DNA from: an uncultured Selenomonadales bacterium | GTDB taxonomy: Bacteria > Bacillota > Negativicutes > Selenomonadales > Selenomonadaceae | Assembly (NCBI GenBank): GCA_946407095.1 | Contig: CAMJMR010000006.1 | Location: forward strand, 1 to 64,000 | Length of the DNA stretch: 64,000 nt | Direction: 5' to 3' | In this document: piece by piece, positions 61,588-64,000 of the stretch | Numbering within the stretch: the first letter of the stretch is position 1 | Layout: each line of letters begins with the position of its first letter | Notes under the pieces: model-generated | What the model was told of the DNA's origin: nothing | What the model saw: only the letters and a program-made list of their open reading frames with translations | The model's database searches: none | Program-made: the position numbers and the translations under genes

Positions 61588-62715
61588 TCAGCAGTATTGG
61601 TGGTCGAAGTGGATAATGGCTCGGTCTTCGGGGTGCAACTCAATCAGTCGCCGCTGAAAATCTTTCCGCAGGTCTCGGTCGCTCATAAGGAAGTTCCACG
61701 GGACGGCAACGTCGAAAATCAATTTCCTGCCCGACTTGTACGGGACAACGCGAAAATCGTGCAAGGACAGCCGCGAATCGATATCCTCCAAAATTTTTTC
61801 GGCAAGGGCGCGGTGTTCGTCGAAAGCGGCATCGCCCTGGACAACCGGGTCGACGTGCAACGTCACGGAAATGTGAAACGTCGATTGAAGTTTGCGCTCC
61901 AAACGGTCAACGACTTCATGCGCCCCCAAAAGCGTGAGCGTCGCGGGCATCTCAACGTGCATTGAAACGAAAATCCTGTTCGCGCCGTAGCTGTGGGCAA
62001 TAAAGTCGTGAACGCCGAGGACTTCGGGCGCAGCCGTGACGATTTTTTTTATGCCGTCGAGCAGTTCGGGATTGACTCTGCCGCCCAAAAGCGGCGTCGA
62101 AATTTCCTTCAGCGAAGTGAAGCCGCCGCGCAGAATGAACGCCGCTATGAAGACGCCCGCGCCGCCGTCGATGTTCATGCCGAAGTGAAGGTAGACGCCG
62201 ATTGAAACGATAACGACGCCCGTGGCGAGGCAGTCGGTGAAGCTGTCGAGAGCCGCCGCGCCAATTGCCTCCGAATGAATTTTTCGCGCCGCGTGCCGAT
62301 AGAACATGCCCAAAAAAAATTTCGCCGCGACCGACAAAATCAGTACAAGCAGCGTGACGGCGTCGACGTTCAAAGTTTCGGGCTCAATGATTTTTTCGAC
62401 GGAGGCGTAAAGCAACTTGCCGCCGACAAGAATCATCGCCGCCGCTATGAACAGCCCCGCCAGATATTCGGCGCGCCCGTGCCCGAAAGGGTGTTCCTCA
62501 TCGGCGGGCTTGGCGGCAATGCGGAAGCCTGCCAACATAATCGCGGACGTGGCGCAATCGGACAGGTTGTTGAAGGCGTCGGCGACAATCGAAATCGCTC
62601 CGCTCATCAAGCCAATCGCCAACTTGACGCCGCTAAGCAAAAGGTTGACGCAAATGCCCGCGACGCTCACGAATTGCCCGTAGCCTTCGCGGGTTTTCAA
62701 GTTAAAAATTTTCAT
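61588..62715 (-). CDS. Cation diffusion facilitator (CDF) exporter, possibly for manganese
   Basis: The 375-residue protein has six membrane helices and a C-terminal cytoplasmic domain with two CDF dimerisation folds. The metal site in helix 2 reads VADAFNNLSD (Asn and Asp) and in helix 5 ALDSFTDCLAT (Asp and Asp). Zinc members normally have His/Asp there; the Asn-Asp / Asp-Asp set is that of manganese-type CDF proteins, so Mn export is an inference. HPFGHGRAEYLAGL is the usual CDF loop. Its ATG overlaps the ancestral stop of the CobD-like gene (ATGA). Two copies of its 3' end with REP-like elements follow it. Confidence 0.88.
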   Translation of the reverse strand: MKIFNLKTREGYGQFVSVAGICVNLLLSGVKLAIGLMSGAISIVADAFNNLSDCATSAIMLAGFRIAAKPADEEHPFGHGRAEYLAGLFIAAAMILVGGKLLYASVEKIIEPETLNVDAVTLLVLILSVAAKFFLGMFYRHAARKIHSEAIGAAALDSFTDCLATGVVIVSIGVYLHFGMNIDGGAGVFIAAFILRGGFTSLKEISTPLLGGRVNPELLDGIKKIVTAAPEVLGVHDFIAHSYGANRIFVSMHVEMPATLTLLGAHEVVDRLERKLQSTFHISVTLHVDPVVQGDAAFDEHRALAEKILEDIDSRLSLHDFRVVPYKSGRKLIFDVAVPWNFLMSDRDLRKDFQRRLIELHPEDRAIIHFDHQYC

Positions 62716-62722
62716 GGCAAAC

Positions 62723-63011
62723 TTTCCAACGCTGTAAGCAGTCGAAGATTTTCTTCACGCGACCGGCAACGTGACGTTGCATCCAGATGACGCGCTCCAA
62801 TGTTGCAACGCTTAGAGTAATCGTCCGCGCTTATACGCTTGCCCACAGGGCGCGCTAGCCTCGTTATTTTCCAACGCCGCAAGCAGTCGAAGATTTTCTT
62901 CACGCGACCGGCAACGTGACGTTGCATCCAGATGACGCGCTCCAATGTTGCAACGCTTAGAGTAATCGTCCGCGCTTATACGCTTGCCCACAGGGCGCGC
63001 TAGCCTCGTTA
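62723..63011 (-). repeat. Two REP-like units with copied 3' end of the CobD-like gene
   Basis: On the gene strand, a REP-like element (63011-62911) starts inside the last codons of the CobD-like gene, then come a copy of about 44 bases of that gene's 3' end (62911-62867), a second REP-like element (62866-62766) and a second copy (62765-62723). The last copy leads into ESLP and a TGA that overlaps the ATG of the exporter gene, which must be the original end. Confidence 0.85.
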
Positions 63012-64000
63012 TTTTCCAACGCCGCGAGCAACCGAAGATTTTCTTCACGCGACCGAATAGCCGAGCGCAGATACGAGCCGTCGAGCCCCGCGAAGTTCGC
63101 GCAACTGCGTAGCAAAATTTTTTCCCGCCGCAAGCCCGAAAACAGTTCACCTGCGCGGGCGTGCTTGAGCAGGACGAAATTCGCCGTCGGCGGGAAGACC
63201 TTCAAGCCGCGCAGATTCTTCAGCCGTTCGACGAAAAATTTTTGTTCGGTTGCCAGCCATGAGCGCGTTCGCCGCAAAAAATCTTCGTCGGACAGTGCCG
63301 CGACGCCCGCCTTTTGCGCCAGGAAGTTCACGTTCCAAACGTCCTTCGACAAGTTCAATCGCCTTGCCAAATTTTCATCGACGACCGCGAAGCCCAAACG
63401 CAAGCCCGGTATCGCGAAAATTTTCGTCAGCGACTGCACGACGGAAATTTTTTCGGAGGCGAGTTTTCGGATTGACGGCGCGCTTGTGAAGTCGATAAAG
63501 GATTCGTCGACGAGGACGCTTGAGACGGCGGCGAGCCGCAAAATTTCTTCGGGCGTCGGCAAAGTGCCAGTCGGATTGTTGGGGCGACCGATAATCACGC
63601 AATCGGCGGGCGTCACTTCGTCTAGGAGGGCGTCGACGTTGAGCGCGAAGTTTTCAGCCGCCTCCGTGACGAACAATTTCACGGCGCAACCAGCCGCCCT
63701 TGCCGCGCGTTCGTATTCGGAAAAACTCGGCACGGGAATCACGACACGGGCTGGACGAATCGCGTTGAGGTACAGATAAAAAAATTCCGCCGCGCCGTTG
63801 AGCAAGACCAGATTTTTTTCGGGCACGGCGTAACGTCGATTGAGGGCGCATTTGAGTTCGGCGGCTTGCGGGTCGGGATAATTGACGACGCCGCGCAGAT
63901 TTTCCGTCAATGCCGCCAAAATTTTATCGGACAAGCCGAGCGGGTTGATGTTCGCGCTGAAGTCGAGCCAATCGCCCGCCTTGCCCGCCGCGTCATAGAT
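62957..64000 (-). CDS. cobD: CobD-like threonine-phosphate decarboxylase / aminotransferase, 5' end outside the window
   Basis: Fold-type I PLP enzyme. Beyond the first ATG in the window the frame stays open to the edge and reads DFSANINPLGLSDKILAAL, the N-terminal signature of CobD (cobalamin aminopropanol arm). Other motifs are IGRPNNPTGTLP, VDESFIDFT, the PLP lysine in SLTKIFAIPGLRLGFAV and the C-terminal SYLRSAIRSREENLRLLAALE. HisC-type aminotransferases are close relatives. The last 17 residues (NEASAPCGQAYKRGRLL) are coded by a REP-like element; the original ending was probably RLLTALESLP. Confidence 0.82.
   Translation of the reverse strand: MYDAAGKAGDWLDFSANINPLGLSDKILAALTENLRGVVNYPDPQAAELKCALNRRYAVPEKNLVLLNGAAEFFYLYLNAIRPARVVIPVPSFSEYERAARAAGCAVKLFVTEAAENFALNVDALLDEVTPADCVIIGRPNNPTGTLPTPEEILRLAAVSSVLVDESFIDFTSAPSIRKLASEKISVVQSLTKIFAIPGLRLGFAVVDENLARRLNLSKDVWNVNFLAQKAGVAALSDEDFLRRTRSWLATEQKFFVERLKNLRGLKVFPPTANFVLLKHARAGELFSGLRREKILLRSCANFAGLDGSYLRSAIRSREENLRLLAALENNEASAPCGQAYKRGRLL

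Noticed and set aside
61283..63011. CRISPR array
   Set aside because: The repeats are 100-150 bp, occur only in pairs and include copies of flanking genes; there are no short repeats with unique spacers and no cas genes.

Overview
The window looks like a chromosomal segment of a GC-rich Bacillota, most likely a Negativicutes/Selenomonas-like bacterium (inference). Reasons: ribosomal protein L27 carries the cleavable N-terminal extension of Bacillota, with a Prp-type protease gene between rplU and rpmA. The pyrimidine dehydrogenase is the class 1B PyrK/PyrD type. Menaquinone genes belong to the futalosine route (mqnA). TTG starts behind strong GGAGG sites are common. Sigma-70-like promoters (TTGACA, 17 bases, TATAAT) are easy to read. 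All three tRNAs and most genes are housekeeping genes in short operons.

Layout. 1-1801 (minus): a partial tRNA-Leu, then rplU / a doubled Prp / rpmA with its promoter. 1884-4189: an exported carboxymuconolactone-decarboxylase-like protein and an exported flavoprotein; a complete IS5-family element has cut the first gene between its signal peptide and its mature part. 4308-7409: pyrK / radical SAM / DUF4145-like / pyrD operon. 7467-15887 (minus): a 1236-residue Hsp70/actin-like ATPase, mnmA, an orphan histidine kinase, a YfcE-like phosphodiesterase, rdgB and rph. 16051-19242: wecA, wecB, tRNA-Thr and def. 19391-24115 (minus): a CorC-type CBS protein, metA, a secreted protein, a small HydF-like GTPase and a PHP phosphatase. 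24116-24968: a long leader with a nested stem structure. 24969-50343: one gene of about 8370 codons for a giant repetitive protein with a beta-helix region and RTX calcium-binding blocks, interrupted near its start by a 266-bp MITE. 50483-52841: guaA and mqnA. 53129-53209: a small hydrophobic peptide gene, possibly a type I toxin. 53400-56033: a YjiH-like membrane protein, a DUF362 protein and tRNA-Ala. 56397-61178 (minus): a four-gene operon of HTH-PIN protein, PIN-kinase-zinc-ribbon protein, VWA protein and PP2C phosphatase. 61588-64000 (minus): a cation exporter and a CobD-like aminotransferase running off the edge.

Points that deserve most attention: (1) the HTH-PIN / PIN-kinase / VWA / PP2C operon, a variant of the TerY-P type phospho-signalling triad with two PIN nuclease-like domains, whose kinase gene has a one-base frameshift at an A6 run; (2) a family of about 100-bp REP-like elements that, at three separate genes, sits beside a duplicated copy of the gene's own 3' end; (3) a MITE with the same terminal repeats and TA target duplication as the IS in this window, inserted in the giant gene so that removing exactly 268 bp restores one reading frame; (4) a fused tandem Prp protease whose second half has lost both catalytic residues.
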